A DNA stretch of 64,000 bases from JASGIT01 sp047601665 (GTDB taxonomy: Bacteria > Pseudomonadota > Gammaproteobacteria > Burkholderiales > Burkholderiaceae_C), in assembly GCA_047601665.1 (NCBI GenBank), contig JASGIT010000001.1, positions 3,162,001 to 3,226,000 of the forward strand, in the 5' to 3' direction. Positions 24,156 through 34,430 of the stretch are shown here, one piece after another; the first letter of the stretch is position 1; each line of letters starts with the position of its first letter. Made by a program: the position numbers and the translations under genes. The notes under the pieces are model-generated. The model was not told where the DNA came from and did no database searches. It saw nothing but the letters and a program-made list of their open reading frames with translations.

Positions 24156-25586
24156 ATGATTGCGACAGAAACACAGACACATTACGACGACTCGGTCGTG
24201 CGCCAGTTCACCATCATGGCCGTGGTGTGGGGCGTGGTGGGCATGGCGGTGGGCCTGTTCATCGCGGCGCAGCTGGCGTGGCCGGAGCTGGGCTTCGGCA
24301 TTCCGTGGCTCAGCTATGGGCGCTTGCGGCCCCTGCACACCAACGCGGTGATCTTCGCCTTCGGCGGCTGCGGGCTGTTCGCCACCAGCTACTACGTGGT
24401 GCAGCGCACCTGCCAGACGCGGCTGTTTATGCCGAAGCTGGCCAGCTTCACCTTCTGGTGCTGGCAGGCGGTGATCGTGGCCGCCGCCATGAGCCTGCCG
24501 CTGGGCTACACCCAGGGCAAGGAGTACGCCGAGCTGGAGTGGCCGATCGACATCCTGATCGCCATCACCTGGGTGAGCTACGCCGTCGTGTTCTTCGGCA
24601 CCGTGGGCATCCGCAAGGTCCGGCACATCTACGTGGCCAACTGGTTCTTCGGCGCGTTCATCATCGCCGTGGCGCTGCTGCACATCGTCAACAGCGCGGC
24701 CATTCCGGCGGGGTGGATGAAGAGCTACTCGGCCTACGCGGGCGTGCAGGACGCCATGGTGCAGTGGTGGTACGGCCACAACGCCGTGGGCTTCTACCTG
24801 ACCACCGCGTTCCTCGGGATGATGTACTACTTCATCCCCAAGCAGGCGGGCCGGCCGGTGTACAGCTACCGGCTGTCCATCGTGCACTTCTGGGCGCTGA
24901 TCTTCACCTACATGTGGGCGGGCCCGCACCACCTGCACTACACCGCGCTGCCGGACTGGACGCAGTCGGTGGGCATGGTGTTCTCGCTGATCCTGCTGGC
25001 GCCGAGCTGGGGCGGCATGATCAACGGCATCCTGACCCTGTCGGGCGCGTGGCACAAGCTGCGCGACGACCCGGTGCTGCGCTTCCTGATCGTGTCGCTG
25101 TCGTTCTACGGCATGGCCACGTTCGAGGGGCCGCTCATGTCGATCAAGACCGTGAACGCGCTGTCGCACTACACCGACTGGACCATCGGCCACGTGCACG
25201 CGGGCGCCCTGGGCTGGGTGGGCCTCATCACCATGGGCTCGCTGTACTACCTGGTGCCGCGCCTGTTCGGGCGCGACAAGATGCACTCGGTGCCCGCCAT
25301 CGAGCTGCACTTCTGGCTCAGCACCGTGGGCATCGTGCTCTACATCGCCGCCATGTGGATCGCCGGCGTGATGCAGGGCCTGATGTGGCGCGACGTCAAC
25401 GCCGACGGCACCCTGGCCTACACCTTCGCCGAAAGCGTGAAGGCCACCTATCCCTTCTACGTGGTGCGCGTGGCGGGCGGGCTGCTGTACCTCGCGGGCA
25501 TGTTGATCATGGCCTGGAACGTGTGGATGACGGCGATCTCGGGCCGCTCCGTCAAGGTGCCCGTGCCCGCCGTCCAGGCCGCTTGA
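24156..25586 (+). CDS. ccoN: cbb3-type cytochrome c oxidase subunit I
   Basis: This 476-residue catalytic subunit has about 12 helices and low-spin haem b and b3-CuB histidines (including LHTNAVIFAFGG, WWYGHNAVGF, WAGPHHLHYTALPDW and GHVHAGALGW). It reduces oxygen with high affinity under low oxygen. ATG 24156 follows AAGGACTGTG. It is the first gene of the ccoNOQP operon, behind an FNR site. Confidence 0.97.
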   Translation: MIATETQTHYDDSVVRQFTIMAVVWGVVGMAVGLFIAAQLAWPELGFGIPWLSYGRLRPLHTNAVIFAFGGCGLFATSYYVVQRTCQTRLFMPKLASFTFWCWQAVIVAAAMSLPLGYTQGKEYAELEWPIDILIAITWVSYAVVFFGTVGIRKVRHIYVANWFFGAFIIAVALLHIVNSAAIPAGWMKSYSAYAGVQDAMVQWWYGHNAVGFYLTTAFLGMMYYFIPKQAGRPVYSYRLSIVHFWALIFTYMWAGPHHLHYTALPDWTQSVGMVFSLILLAPSWGGMINGILTLSGAWHKLRDDPVLRFLIVSLSFYGMATFEGPLMSIKTVNALSHYTDWTIGHVHAGALGWVGLITMGSLYYLVPRLFGRDKMHSVPAIELHFWLSTVGIVLYIAAMWIAGVMQGLMWRDVNADGTLAYTFAESVKATYPFYVVRVAGGLLYLAGMLIMAWNVWMTAISGRSVKVPVPAVQAA

Positions 25587-25602
25587 ACAAAAAGGAAAAC
25601 CC

Positions 25603-26238
25603 ATGAACGCAGAAAACACAGGCGGCACCCCGGGAGGCTTCTCCCACGAGCGGGTCGAAACCAGCAACTTCCTGATGATCGTGCTCATCCTGCTCGTCGT
25701 GGCGGTGGGCGGGCTGGTGGAGATCGTGCCGCTGTTCTTCCAGAAGTCCACCACCGAGCCCATCGCGGGCCTCAAGCCCTACACGGCCGTGCAGCTGATG
25801 GGACGCGACGTGTACCTGCGCGAGGGCTGCTACAACTGCCACTCGCAGATGATCCGCCCCTTCCGCGCCGAGACGCTGCGCTACGGCCACTACTCGGTAG
25901 CGGGCGAATTCGTGTACGACCACCCCTTCCAGTGGGGCAGCAAGCGCACCGGCCCCGACCTGCACCGCGTGGGCGGCAAGTACAGCGACGAGTGGCACCG
26001 CATCCACCTCATGAACCCGCGCGACCTGGTGCCCGAGTCGAACATGCCCGCCTACCCCTGGCTGGCCACGAACCAGCTCGACCCCGACGTGGTGCAGCCG
26101 CGTATGCGCGCCCTGCGCACCGTGGGCGTGCCCTACACCGACGCGGAAATCGCCGCCGCGCCCGCCGAGGTGCAGGGCAAGACCGACATGGATGCCCTGA
26201 TCGCCTACCTGCAAATCATGGGCCGCACATTGAAGTAA
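25603..26238 (+). CDS. ccoO: cbb3-type cytochrome c oxidase subunit II
   Basis: This 211-residue membrane-anchored monohaem cytochrome c has an N-terminal helix (about 23-45), haem motif CYNCH at residues 76-80 and a Met ligand region (VPESNMPAYPW). It passes electrons from CcoP to CcoN. It starts 16 bases after ccoN with AAAGGAAAA as ribosome site. Confidence 0.97.
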   Translation: MNAENTGGTPGGFSHERVETSNFLMIVLILLVVAVGGLVEIVPLFFQKSTTEPIAGLKPYTAVQLMGRDVYLREGCYNCHSQMIRPFRAETLRYGHYSVAGEFVYDHPFQWGSKRTGPDLHRVGGKYSDEWHRIHLMNPRDLVPESNMPAYPWLATNQLDPDVVQPRMRALRTVGVPYTDAEIAAAPAEVQGKTDMDALIAYLQIMGRTLK

Positions 26239-26252
26239 GAGGGAGCACCGCC

Positions 26253-26423
26253 ATGGACATCACCACCTTGCGCATCGTCGCCACGCTGGCCTCGTTCGCC
26301 TGCTTCATCGCCATTGCCGTCTGGGCCTATGCCGGGCGCAACCGCGCGCGCTTCGAGCAGGACGCGCTGCTGCCCTTCCAGGACGACAACCACCCCCTCA
26401 GCGAGAGCCGCCGCCATGAGTGA
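26253..26423 (+). CDS. ccoQ: cbb3 oxidase small subunit
   Basis: This 56-residue single-span protein is MDITTLRIVATLASF... with a helix at about 8-27 and acidic tail (FEQDALLPFQDD). CcoQ stabilises the interaction of CcoP with the CcoNO core. It begins 14 bases after ccoO behind GAGGGAGCA and overlaps ccoP by eight bases. Confidence 0.93.
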   Translation: MDITTLRIVATLASFACFIAIAVWAYAGRNRARFEQDALLPFQDDNHPLSESRRHE

Positions 26424-27336
26424 TTTCTCCAGCAATTTCTGGTCGCTGTACGTGGCCATCATCACCGCCGTGGGCATCGTCGCCTGCCTGCTGCTGCTCG
26501 TCATCACCGCGCGCAAGAAGGTGAAGGCCACGGCGCAGAACACCACCGGCCACGTGTGGGACGGCGACCTGACCGAGATGAACAACCCCATGCCGCGCTG
26601 GTGGATGTGGCTGTTCGTCATCACCATCGTGTTCGGCCTGGGCTACCTGGCGCTGTACCCCGGCCTGGGCAGTTACGCGGGGCAGAAGGGCTGGACCTCG
26701 GCGGGCAACTACCAGAACGAGGTGAACGAGGCCGCCAAGGCGCTGGCCCCCGTCTACGCCCGCTTCGACGGCATGGACACCGAAAAGCTGGCCCAGGACC
26801 CGCAGGCCATGGCCATTGGCGAGCGCCTGTTCATGAACAACTGCGCGCAGTGCCACGGCTCGGACGCGCGCGGCAGCAAGGGCTTTCCGAACCTGACCGA
26901 CGGCGACTGGCTGCACGGCGGCACGCCCGAGAACATCCACGAGACCATTACCAAGGGCCGCATCGGCGTCATGCCGCCCATGGCCGCCGCCGTGGGCTCG
27001 GCGGAAGACGTGCGCAATCTCGCGCAGTACGTGCTGAGCCTGTCGGGCAGCCCCAGCGACTCGCTGCGCGCCAGCCTGGGCAAGTCCAAGTTCACTGCCT
27101 GCGCGGCCTGCCACGGCCCCACGGGCAAGGGCAACCCGCTGGTGGGCGCGCCCAACCTCACGGACGACATCTGGCTGCACGGCTGGGGCGAGGCCGCCAT
27201 CGTCGCCATGATCAACAACGGCAAGACCAACCAGATGCCCGCGCAGGAAGGCAAGCTGACCGAGCAGCAGATCAACGTGCTCACCGCCTACGTGTGGGGT
27301 CTGTCGAACCGGCCCGCGGCAACGGCGGCGAAGTAG
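26416..27336 (+). CDS. ccoP: cbb3-type oxidase subunit III, dihaem cytochrome c
   Basis: This 306-residue protein has two N-terminal helices (about 10-32 and 63-82) and two cytochrome c domains with CAQCH (143-147) and CAACH (229-233). Met ligands are in GVMPPMAAAVG and NQMPAQEG. It accepts electrons from the bc1/cytochrome c pool. It overlaps ccoQ. The next gene, ccoG, follows eight bases after the stop, so one transcript is likely. Confidence 0.97.
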   Translation: MSDFSSNFWSLYVAIITAVGIVACLLLLVITARKKVKATAQNTTGHVWDGDLTEMNNPMPRWWMWLFVITIVFGLGYLALYPGLGSYAGQKGWTSAGNYQNEVNEAAKALAPVYARFDGMDTEKLAQDPQAMAIGERLFMNNCAQCHGSDARGSKGFPNLTDGDWLHGGTPENIHETITKGRIGVMPPMAAAVGSAEDVRNLAQYVLSLSGSPSDSLRASLGKSKFTACAACHGPTGKGNPLVGAPNLTDDIWLHGWGEAAIVAMINNGKTNQMPAQEGKLTEQQINVLTAYVWGLSNRPAATAAK

Positions 27337-27344
27337 GGCGCGCC

Positions 27345-28772
<1,428 letters not shown>

Positions 28773-28790
28773 TCTCAAGGAGTCAGAGCA

Positions 28791-29027
28791 ATGGAACAGC
28801 AAACGAACAAGCCCTGGTGGCGCTTTCCCTCCGTCTGGCTGCTGCTGTCCGGCCCCGCGCTGGTCATCGTGGCCGGGGCGGTCACCGCCTGGCTCGCGGT
28901 GCACGGCCAGGACCCGGTGATCGACGAGAACTACTACCAGAACGGCCTGAACATCAATCAGAGCCTGGCCCCGGCGCTGAAGGCGCGCAACCACGCGGCC
29001 ACGCCCGCCTCCGACAAACCGCACTGA
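28791..29027 (+). CDS. ccoH: Short CcoH/FixH-like protein
   Basis: This 78-residue single-span protein begins MEQQTNKPWWRFPSVWLLLSGPALVIVAG, with a helix (about 15-38) and the conserved DPVIDENYYQNGLNINQ segment. Classical FixH is about 150 residues with a periplasmic domain, so this is the short form. It should help the maturation or stability of cbb3 oxidase. ATG follows AAGGAGTCAGAGCA. The 83-residue membrane protein follows after 14 bases. Confidence 0.82.
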   Translation: MEQQTNKPWWRFPSVWLLLSGPALVIVAGAVTAWLAVHGQDPVIDENYYQNGLNINQSLAPALKARNHAATPASDKPH

Positions 29028-29041
29028 AAGGACGACGGAAC

Positions 29042-29293
29042 ATGCGCCTGCAACGATGGATGTGGATTGCCTGGCCCGCCTTCCTGCTGGCGGGCGTGCA
29101 GGAAATGCTGGTCTTCGCGCTGATCGACCCGCACGACCTCACCTGGGCCGGCGAGCCGCTACCGCTGTCGCGCACCGGCATCTACACCGTGGCGTTCTTC
29201 GTGTTCTGGGGGCTGATGATGGCGGCCACCGCCATGACCACGCTGCTGTCGCTGGGCACGGCGCCAGGCACGAAAAACGGCCCCAGCGCTTGA
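29042..29293 (+). CDS. Small membrane protein at the end of the cco operon
   Basis: This 83-residue protein has two membrane helices (about 7-27 and 47-70) joined by the loop IDPHDLTWAGEPLPLSRTG. I do not recognise a named family, though it resembles small proteins of cco clusters in Burkholderiales. It begins with AAAGGACGACGGAAC before ATG. Its last residues (GPSA) and stop are encoded by the left arm of a palindromic repeat. A role in oxidase assembly is suggested only by position. Confidence 0.7.
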   Translation: MRLQRWMWIAWPAFLLAGVQEMLVFALIDPHDLTWAGEPLPLSRTGIYTVAFFVFWGLMMAATAMTTLLSLGTAPGTKNGPSA

Positions 29294-29319
29294 TGGTAAA
29301 GCGCAAGCAGCTATGAAAA
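29283..29319. repeat. Dispersed palindromic repeat between the cco operon and fnr
   Basis: CCAGCGCTTGATGGTAAAGCGC then AAGCAGCTATGAAAA. It lies between convergent genes, and its left arm encodes the end of the preceding protein. Confidence 0.7.
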
Positions 29320-29330
29320 AGAGAGCAAAC

Positions 29331-30056
29331 TCAGTAGCGGTTGGACGGGTTGCCGTTGACCAGCCGCTGGAGCTTGCCCGTGTCCAGGATGCGCACGTGC
29401 CGCTGCTTGACCTCGACGATGCCGTCATCGACGAACTTCGAGAAGGTGCGGCTCACCGTCTCGATCTTCAGCCCCAGGTAGCTGCCGATCTCCTCGCGCG
29501 TCATGCGCAGCACCAGCTCGGTCTGCGAGAAGCCGCGCGCGTGCAGCCGCTGCACCAGGTTCAGCAAAAAGGCGGCCAGCCGCTCCTCAGCGCGCATACT
29601 GCCCAGGAGCAGCATCACGCCGTGCTCGCGCACGATCTCGCGGCTCATGATCTTGTGCACGTGGTGCTGCAGCGCGTTCACCTCGCGCGACAGTTCCTCC
29701 AGCCGCTCGTAGGGCATCACGCAGACCTCGGCGTCCTCCAGCGCGATCGCGTCGCAGGCGTGGCGGTCCTGCGCCATGCCGTCCAGCCCCATGATCTCGC
29801 CCGCCATCTGGAAGCCCGTCACCTGGTCGCGCCCGTCCTCCGTCGTCACGCAGGTCTTGAAAAACCCCGTGCGGATGGCGTACAGCGACGTGAACGCCTC
29901 CCCCGCGCGGAACAGCGCCCCGCCGCGCGGCAGCCGGCGGCGCGTGGCGACGATGGCGTCGATGCGCTGCATCTGCTCGTCCGAAAGGCTCACGGGCATG
30001 CACAGCTCGCGCAGGTTGCAGTTCGAGCAGGCGATGTTCATGGCGGTGGCGGACAT
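29331..30056 (-). CDS. fnr: FNR/ANR-type oxygen-sensing regulator
   Basis: This 241-residue Crp/Fnr regulator has an N-terminal cluster C10, C13, C19 (CSNCNLRELC) and C112 (AEVCVMPYE). The 93-residue spacing between the last two equals E. coli C29/C122, so an oxygen-labile [4Fe-4S] cluster is expected. A cNMP-like fold and dimer helix are followed by the recognition helix SRTFSKFVDDG, with ETVSR predicting TTGAT-type sites. Those sites occur at 21309, 24087 and 30129, the last 73 bases upstream of this gene, suggesting autoregulation and control of hemN. Confidence 0.95.
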   Translation of the reverse strand: MSATAMNIACSNCNLRELCMPVSLSDEQMQRIDAIVATRRRLPRGGALFRAGEAFTSLYAIRTGFFKTCVTTEDGRDQVTGFQMAGEIMGLDGMAQDRHACDAIALEDAEVCVMPYERLEELSREVNALQHHVHKIMSREIVREHGVMLLLGSMRAEERLAAFLLNLVQRLHARGFSQTELVLRMTREEIGSYLGLKIETVSRTFSKFVDDGIVEVKQRHVRILDTGKLQRLVNGNPSNRY

Positions 30057-30128
30057 GCGGGGACTCCTTGGGCGTAGTGGCGCTAGTTTTGTGTATCCGT
30101 ATTGTGAACGGCATTCCCCGCGCCCTCC

Positions 30129-30142
30129 TTGACTTGCATCAA
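30129..30142. promoter_or_regulatory. FNR/ANR site between fnr and hemN
   Basis: TTGACTTGCATCAA, identical to the ccoN site. It ends 36 bases before hemN and begins 73 bases from fnr, so it probably activates hemN and tunes fnr. Confidence 0.85.
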
Positions 30143-30177
30143 GGACGGCGGCTGCGCATCGGCGCACAGTCTTCACA

Positions 30178-31566
30178 ATGACCGCCGCACCCCCTGATCT
30201 CGCCGACCTGTTGCGCCGTTTCGACGTGCCAGGACCGCGCTACACCTCCTATCCCACCGCCGACCGTTTCGTAGAGGCGTTCGGCCCCGGCGACTACGCG
30301 CTGGCCCTGGCGCAGCGGCGCCTGCATACGCATCTGGCGCAGCCGCTGTCGGTGTACGTGCACATCCCGTTCTGCGAGTCGCTGTGCTACTACTGCGCCT
30401 GCAACAAGATCGTCACCCGCCACCACGAGCGCGGCGGCGAATACCTCGGCTACCTGGAGCGCGAACTCGACCTGCACCTGCACCACCTCGGCGGCGGGCA
30501 GGCCGTGAGCCAGCTGCACCTGGGGGGCGGCACGCCCACCTTCCTGAGCGACGCGGGCCTCGTGCGCCTGATGGACATGCTGCGCCAGCGCCTGCGGCTC
30601 GCGCCCGGCGGCGAATACTCCATCGAGATCGACCCGCGCACCGTCACCCCCACGCGCCTGCAGCGCCTGGCCACGCTGGGCTTCAACCGCCTGAGCTTCG
30701 GCGTGCAGGACTTCGACCCCGCCGTGCAGAAGGCCGTGCACCGCGAGCAGGAGGCGGAGCAGATCTTCGCCCTCGTCCACACCGCGCGCGCGATCGGCTT
30801 CGAGTCCATCAACATCGACCTGATCTACGGCCTGCCGCGCCAGACCCCGCAGAGCTTCGCGCGCACCATGCAGCAGGTGCGCGACCTACGCCCCGACCGC
30901 ATCGCGCTCTATGCCTACGCCCACCTGCCCGAGCGCTTCAAGGCCCAGCGCCGCATCGCCGCCGAAGACCTGCCCGCGCCGTCCGACAAGCTCGCCATGC
31001 TGGCCCAGGCCGTGGACGCCCTGCAGGCCGGCGGCTACACCTATATCGGCATGGATCACTTCGCGCTGCCGCACGACGCGCTGGCCGTCGCCAAGCGCCA
31101 GGGGCGGCTGCACCGCAACTTCCAGGGCTACAGCACCCACCCCGACTGCGACCTGCTGGCGCTGGGCGTCTCGGCCATCGGCCGCATCGGCGCCACCTAC
31201 AGCCAGAACGCCAAGACGCTGGACGAATACTGCGACCTGATCGACCACGGCCAGATCCCCGTGGTGCGCGGCCTCGCGCTGTCGCGCGACGACCTCATCC
31301 GCCGCGCCATCATCATGGCGCTGATGTGCCAGGGCAGCGTGGCCATCGAATCCATCGAACAGGCATGGCTGATCGACTTCCGCGAATACTTCGCGCCCGA
31401 GCTGGAGCTGCTGCGCCCGCTGGAGGCGCAGGGGCTGGTGCGGGTCGGCGGCGAGGAGATCGCCGTCACCGACCTGGGCTGGTACTTCGTGCGCGGCATC
31501 GCCATGGTGTTCGACCGCTACCTGCAGGCCGACCGCAACCGCGCGCGGTTTTCCAAAATTATTTGA
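30178..31566 (+). CDS. hemN: Oxygen-independent coproporphyrinogen III oxidase
   Basis: This 462-residue radical-SAM enzyme converts coproporphyrinogen III to protoporphyrinogen IX without oxygen. The cluster motif is C66/C70/C73 (CESLCYYC) with C75 following. HLGGGTPTFL, IEIDPRTVTP and NRLSFGVQDFDPAVQKAV are conserved. A HemN C-terminal domain follows from about residue 370. Its FNR site and its place beside fnr fit haem supply for the cbb3 oxidase at low oxygen. Confidence 0.96.
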   Translation: MTAAPPDLADLLRRFDVPGPRYTSYPTADRFVEAFGPGDYALALAQRRLHTHLAQPLSVYVHIPFCESLCYYCACNKIVTRHHERGGEYLGYLERELDLHLHHLGGGQAVSQLHLGGGTPTFLSDAGLVRLMDMLRQRLRLAPGGEYSIEIDPRTVTPTRLQRLATLGFNRLSFGVQDFDPAVQKAVHREQEAEQIFALVHTARAIGFESINIDLIYGLPRQTPQSFARTMQQVRDLRPDRIALYAYAHLPERFKAQRRIAAEDLPAPSDKLAMLAQAVDALQAGGYTYIGMDHFALPHDALAVAKRQGRLHRNFQGYSTHPDCDLLALGVSAIGRIGATYSQNAKTLDEYCDLIDHGQIPVVRGLALSRDDLIRRAIIMALMCQGSVAIESIEQAWLIDFREYFAPELELLRPLEAQGLVRVGGEEIAVTDLGWYFVRGIAMVFDRYLQADRNRARFSKII

Positions 31567-31700
31567 CACCCCCCTATGTCGCTTCGCTCCATCCCCCCGC
31601 TCTCGCTGCGCTGCGCTACGCGGGCAGGGGGACGCCGCCAGCGCGGCGGGGCGGCCCTTGCGCGGCGTCTGCTGGCCTGGGGCGCGCCAGTTGCGTGCGC
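31567..31700. repeat. GC-rich intergenic stretch resembling a Comamonadaceae repeat
   Basis: The run with CGCTTCGCTCCAT, then GGGGACGCCGCCAGCG and CGGCCCTTGCGCGGCG, looks like a GC-rich intergenic repeat I remember from Acidovorax-type genomes. No second copy lies in the window, so this cannot be tested here. No gene is seen. Confidence 0.3.
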
Positions 31701-31735
31701 TGTGCATGTGGCACGCAGCGTTATGGGGAGTTGAC

Positions 31736-32350
31736 GTGCTGCTGGGCGTGATCGGCACCACCCTGCTGATGGGCCTGGCGGGCGGCCCGCACTGCGTGGC
31801 CATGTGCGCCGCGCCGTGCGCCCGCATGGGCCAGCCGCTGCCGCTGCACGCGGGCCGCCTGATCGGCTACGCCGCGCTGGGCGCCATCGCCGCCACGGCC
31901 ATCGGCTGGTTCGCCCAGGGCACGCAGTGGCTGGCCGCGCTGCGCCCGCTGTGGGCGCTGGTGCAACTGCTGGCGTTGCTGTGGGGCCTGGTGCTGCTCG
32001 TATCGGCGCGCCAGCCCGCCTGGCCGGGGCGCTTTCGCCCCCACGCCCGGGGCGCGCTGGGCGTGGGCCTGGCCTGGGTCTTTCTGCCCTGCGGCCTGCT
32101 GTATTCGGCGGTGGCCATCGCCGCGCTCACGGGCGACGCCCTGGCGGGCGCCACGGCCATGCTGGCCTTCGGCCTGGGCACCACCCTGTGGCTGCTGCTG
32201 GCCCCGTGGCTGCTGGCGCGCGCCGGGCGGCGCATCAACGCATGGCGGCAGGACGCGGGCACTCGGCTGGCCGGCGCGGCGCTGGCGCTGATGAGCGGCT
32301 GGGCGCTGTGGGCGCACGCCACGCAGCGCGGGCCGGTGCTGTGGTGTTAG
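31736..32350 (+). CDS. TauE/SafE-like small membrane protein of the cco region
   Basis: This 204-residue membrane protein has about six helices. The start GTG 31736 is preceded by GGGGAG at good spacing; an in-frame ATG at 31706 is possible. The motif GGPHCVAMCAAPC in the first helix and FLPCGLLYSA in the fourth are typical of TauE/SafE-like proteins found beside cbb3 and copper genes, where a metal role is suspected. It may contribute copper handling to oxidase assembly; transport of sulfite is unlikely from context. Confidence 0.75.
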   Translation: MLLGVIGTTLLMGLAGGPHCVAMCAAPCARMGQPLPLHAGRLIGYAALGAIAATAIGWFAQGTQWLAALRPLWALVQLLALLWGLVLLVSARQPAWPGRFRPHARGALGVGLAWVFLPCGLLYSAVAIAALTGDALAGATAMLAFGLGTTLWLLLAPWLLARAGRRINAWRQDAGTRLAGAALALMSGWALWAHATQRGPVLWC

Positions 32351-33255
32351 GCGGACGGTAAATCGGCGGCGCTGCGCGCCTGCTCCTTGAGCCATTGGCG
32401 GAAGGCGGTCAGCGGCGGGTACCAGGTCTTGGCGGCTGCGCAGACCAGGTAGTACTTGCCACGGCTGCGGCAGCGCACGTCAATGGCTGACACCAACTCG
32501 CCGCGCTCCAGCTCCGCTCTGAACAGGAACTCGGGCAGCAGCGCCACGCCCAGGCCCGCGGAGGCGGCCTGCGTGACGGTGGCGAACTGGTCGATGCTCA
32601 TGCCGCCCACACTGGCGCATGGGACGCCCAGGGACTCGAACCACTGCGCCCAGGCCTGCGGACGCGAGGCCAGGTGCAGCAGCGGGGCGCGCAGCAGGTC
32701 TTGCGCGCTGGCAAAGCCGTACTGCGCTTTCAGCGCCTGGGAGCAGGCGGGAAACACGGTCTCTTCGAACAGGAAGTCCAGTTCCGCGCGCGGCCACTCG
32801 GGCGCGCCGTAGTGGATGGCGGCGTGCACGCCGTCGGCATCCATGTTGAAGGGTTCGAGCCGGGTCACCAGGTTGAGTGTGACCCCCGGGTTCTGCCGCA
32901 TGAAGCCGGGCAGCAAAGGCGCGAGCCAGCGTGTGCCCAGGGTCGGCAGGATGGCCAGCGTCAGCGTGCCCGCCTCGGGGCTGGCCTTGATGCGCAGCGT
33001 TGCGTTGGAGATGCCGCGCAGCGCATGGCGGATCTCCTCGGCATAGATCTCGCCCGCCGGCGTCAGGCGCACGGCCTGCCGCTCGCGCACGAACAACTCC
33101 ACGCCCACGATTTCTTCGAGCGCCCGGATCTGCCGGCTGACCGCGCTCTGGGTCAGGCTCAACTCATGGGCCGCCGCCGTGAACTTCTGCAAACGGGCGC
33201 AGGACTCGAAGGCCGCCAGCAGGCCCATGGAGGGTAGATATTTCCGTGAGTTCAT
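32347..33255 (-). CDS. LysR-family regulator (GcvA-like)
   Basis: This 302-residue regulator has an N-terminal winged helix (FTAAAHELSLTQSAVSRQI, about residues 25-43) and a substrate-binding domain (about 93-295). It is divergent from the Bug/D-2-hydroxyacid dehydrogenase/HglS genes and likely controls them. A perfect inverted repeat lies at 33340-33358. ATG 33255 was chosen; a TTG further out is unlikely. Its stop slightly overlaps the convergent TauE/SafE-like gene's end. Confidence 0.87.
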   Translation of the reverse strand: MNSRKYLPSMGLLAAFESCARLQKFTAAAHELSLTQSAVSRQIRALEEIVGVELFVRERQAVRLTPAGEIYAEEIRHALRGISNATLRIKASPEAGTLTLAILPTLGTRWLAPLLPGFMRQNPGVTLNLVTRLEPFNMDADGVHAAIHYGAPEWPRAELDFLFEETVFPACSQALKAQYGFASAQDLLRAPLLHLASRPQAWAQWFESLGVPCASVGGMSIDQFATVTQAASAGLGVALLPEFLFRAELERGELVSAIDVRCRSRGKYYLVCAAAKTWYPPLTAFRQWLKEQARSAADLPSA

Positions 33256-33339
33256 GATGTTTGGGAATGTTTTCAACAACGATGGAGCAAAGAGGCATTC
33301 GGGTATTCCTCATGAAACCGTCCATGCTTCACGTGGATG

Positions 33340-33358
33340 ACATTCCATAAAGGAATGT
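33340..33358. promoter_or_regulatory. Putative LysR operator
   Basis: ACATTCC-ATAAA-GGAATGT, a perfect 7-5-7 inverted repeat in the 189-base gap between the LysR gene and the divergent Bug gene. It contains the T-N11-A spacing expected of LysR sites. Confidence 0.5.
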
Positions 33359-33444
33359 ACTGCTTCCAAAACATTGATTGACGCTCCGCAGGCCCCTATC
33401 CATGATGGGCGCCGCTTGATGCATTGAAACGAAAGAGACATACC

Positions 33445-34430
33445 GTGCCCCAGACCTTTTCGCGCAAACACTTTCTCCGGGCGGCCGCGCTGCTCGGCGC
33501 CGCCCTCGCACTGCCCGCCGCAACGATGGCCGACACCTTCCCCAGCCGCCCGATCAAGCTGGTGGTTCCCTTCGCGCCGGGCGGCAATACCGACGTGGTC
33601 GCCCGCCTGGTCGGGCAGGGGCTCGCGGAGTCCCTGGGCCAGCCGGTGGTGGTGGAGAACCTGCCGGGCGCGAACGGTGCCATTGGCGCCAGCCGCGTGG
33701 CGGCGGCGGGCAATGACGGCTATACGCTGCTGTTCGGCACGGCGGGCACGCAGGCCATCAACCCCAGCCTCTACAAGAACCTGAGCGAGAAGAGCCTCGA
33801 CGATTTCGAATACGTCGCCCTGGTGACCTCCATCCCGAACGTGCTGGTGGTCAACGAAGCCAGGACGCCCGTCAAGTCGGTGGCCGAACTGGTGGCCTAT
33901 GCGCGCAAGCGCGGCACCGGCATGAGCTACGGCTCGCCCGGCACGGGCTCGACGGTGCACTTGTCGGGCGAACTGTTCAAGAGCGCCACGCAGCTGGAAC
34001 TGGTGCACGTGCCCTACAAGGGCAGTGCTCCGGCGCTCACGGACCTGATCGGCGGCCAGATCGACTTCATCTTCGAGAACATCACGCCCGCGCTGCCTTT
34101 CATCCAGGGCGGCAAGCTCAAGGCGCTGGCCGTGACGTCCGCCGAGCGCCTGCCGCTGCTGCCCCATGTGCCGACCATGAAGGAAAGCGGCTTTCCCTCG
34201 TTCGTCACCGCGACGTGGAACGGCGTGCTGGTGCCCAAGGGCACGCCGCGCGCCATCGTCCAGCGCCTTGAAGCGGCCACGCTCAAGGTGGCCTCCAGCC
34301 CCGACTTCAAGGCCAGGGTGGAGGCCCTGGGTGGCGCCTGCTCGGCTCCAGCGCGTTCCGCGACTTCACGCGCACCGAATTCAAGCACTGGGGCAGCATC
34401 ATCCAGGCTGCCCATCTGGAGAAGCAATGA
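33445..34430 (+). pseudogene. Bug/TctC-family solute-binding protein with a 3' frameshift
   Basis: The GTG start at 33445 has GAAAGAGA upstream. The signal peptide (FSRKHFLRAAALLGAALALP) and the Bug core (PSRPIKLVVPFAPGGNTD, VVENLPGANGAIGASRVA, WNGVLVPKGTPRAIV) are normal. Near 34335 (GGCGCCTGCTCGG) the frame breaks. In the other frame the expected tail (LGSSAFRDFTRTEFKHWG, ending HLEKQ) continues to TGA 34428-34430, overlapping the next ATG as ATGA. One missing C in GCCC would explain it. Read unbroken, the original frame gives an aberrant 41-residue tail to 34446. Mutation or sequencing error cannot be told apart. The intact protein would capture a carboxylate. Confidence 0.8.
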
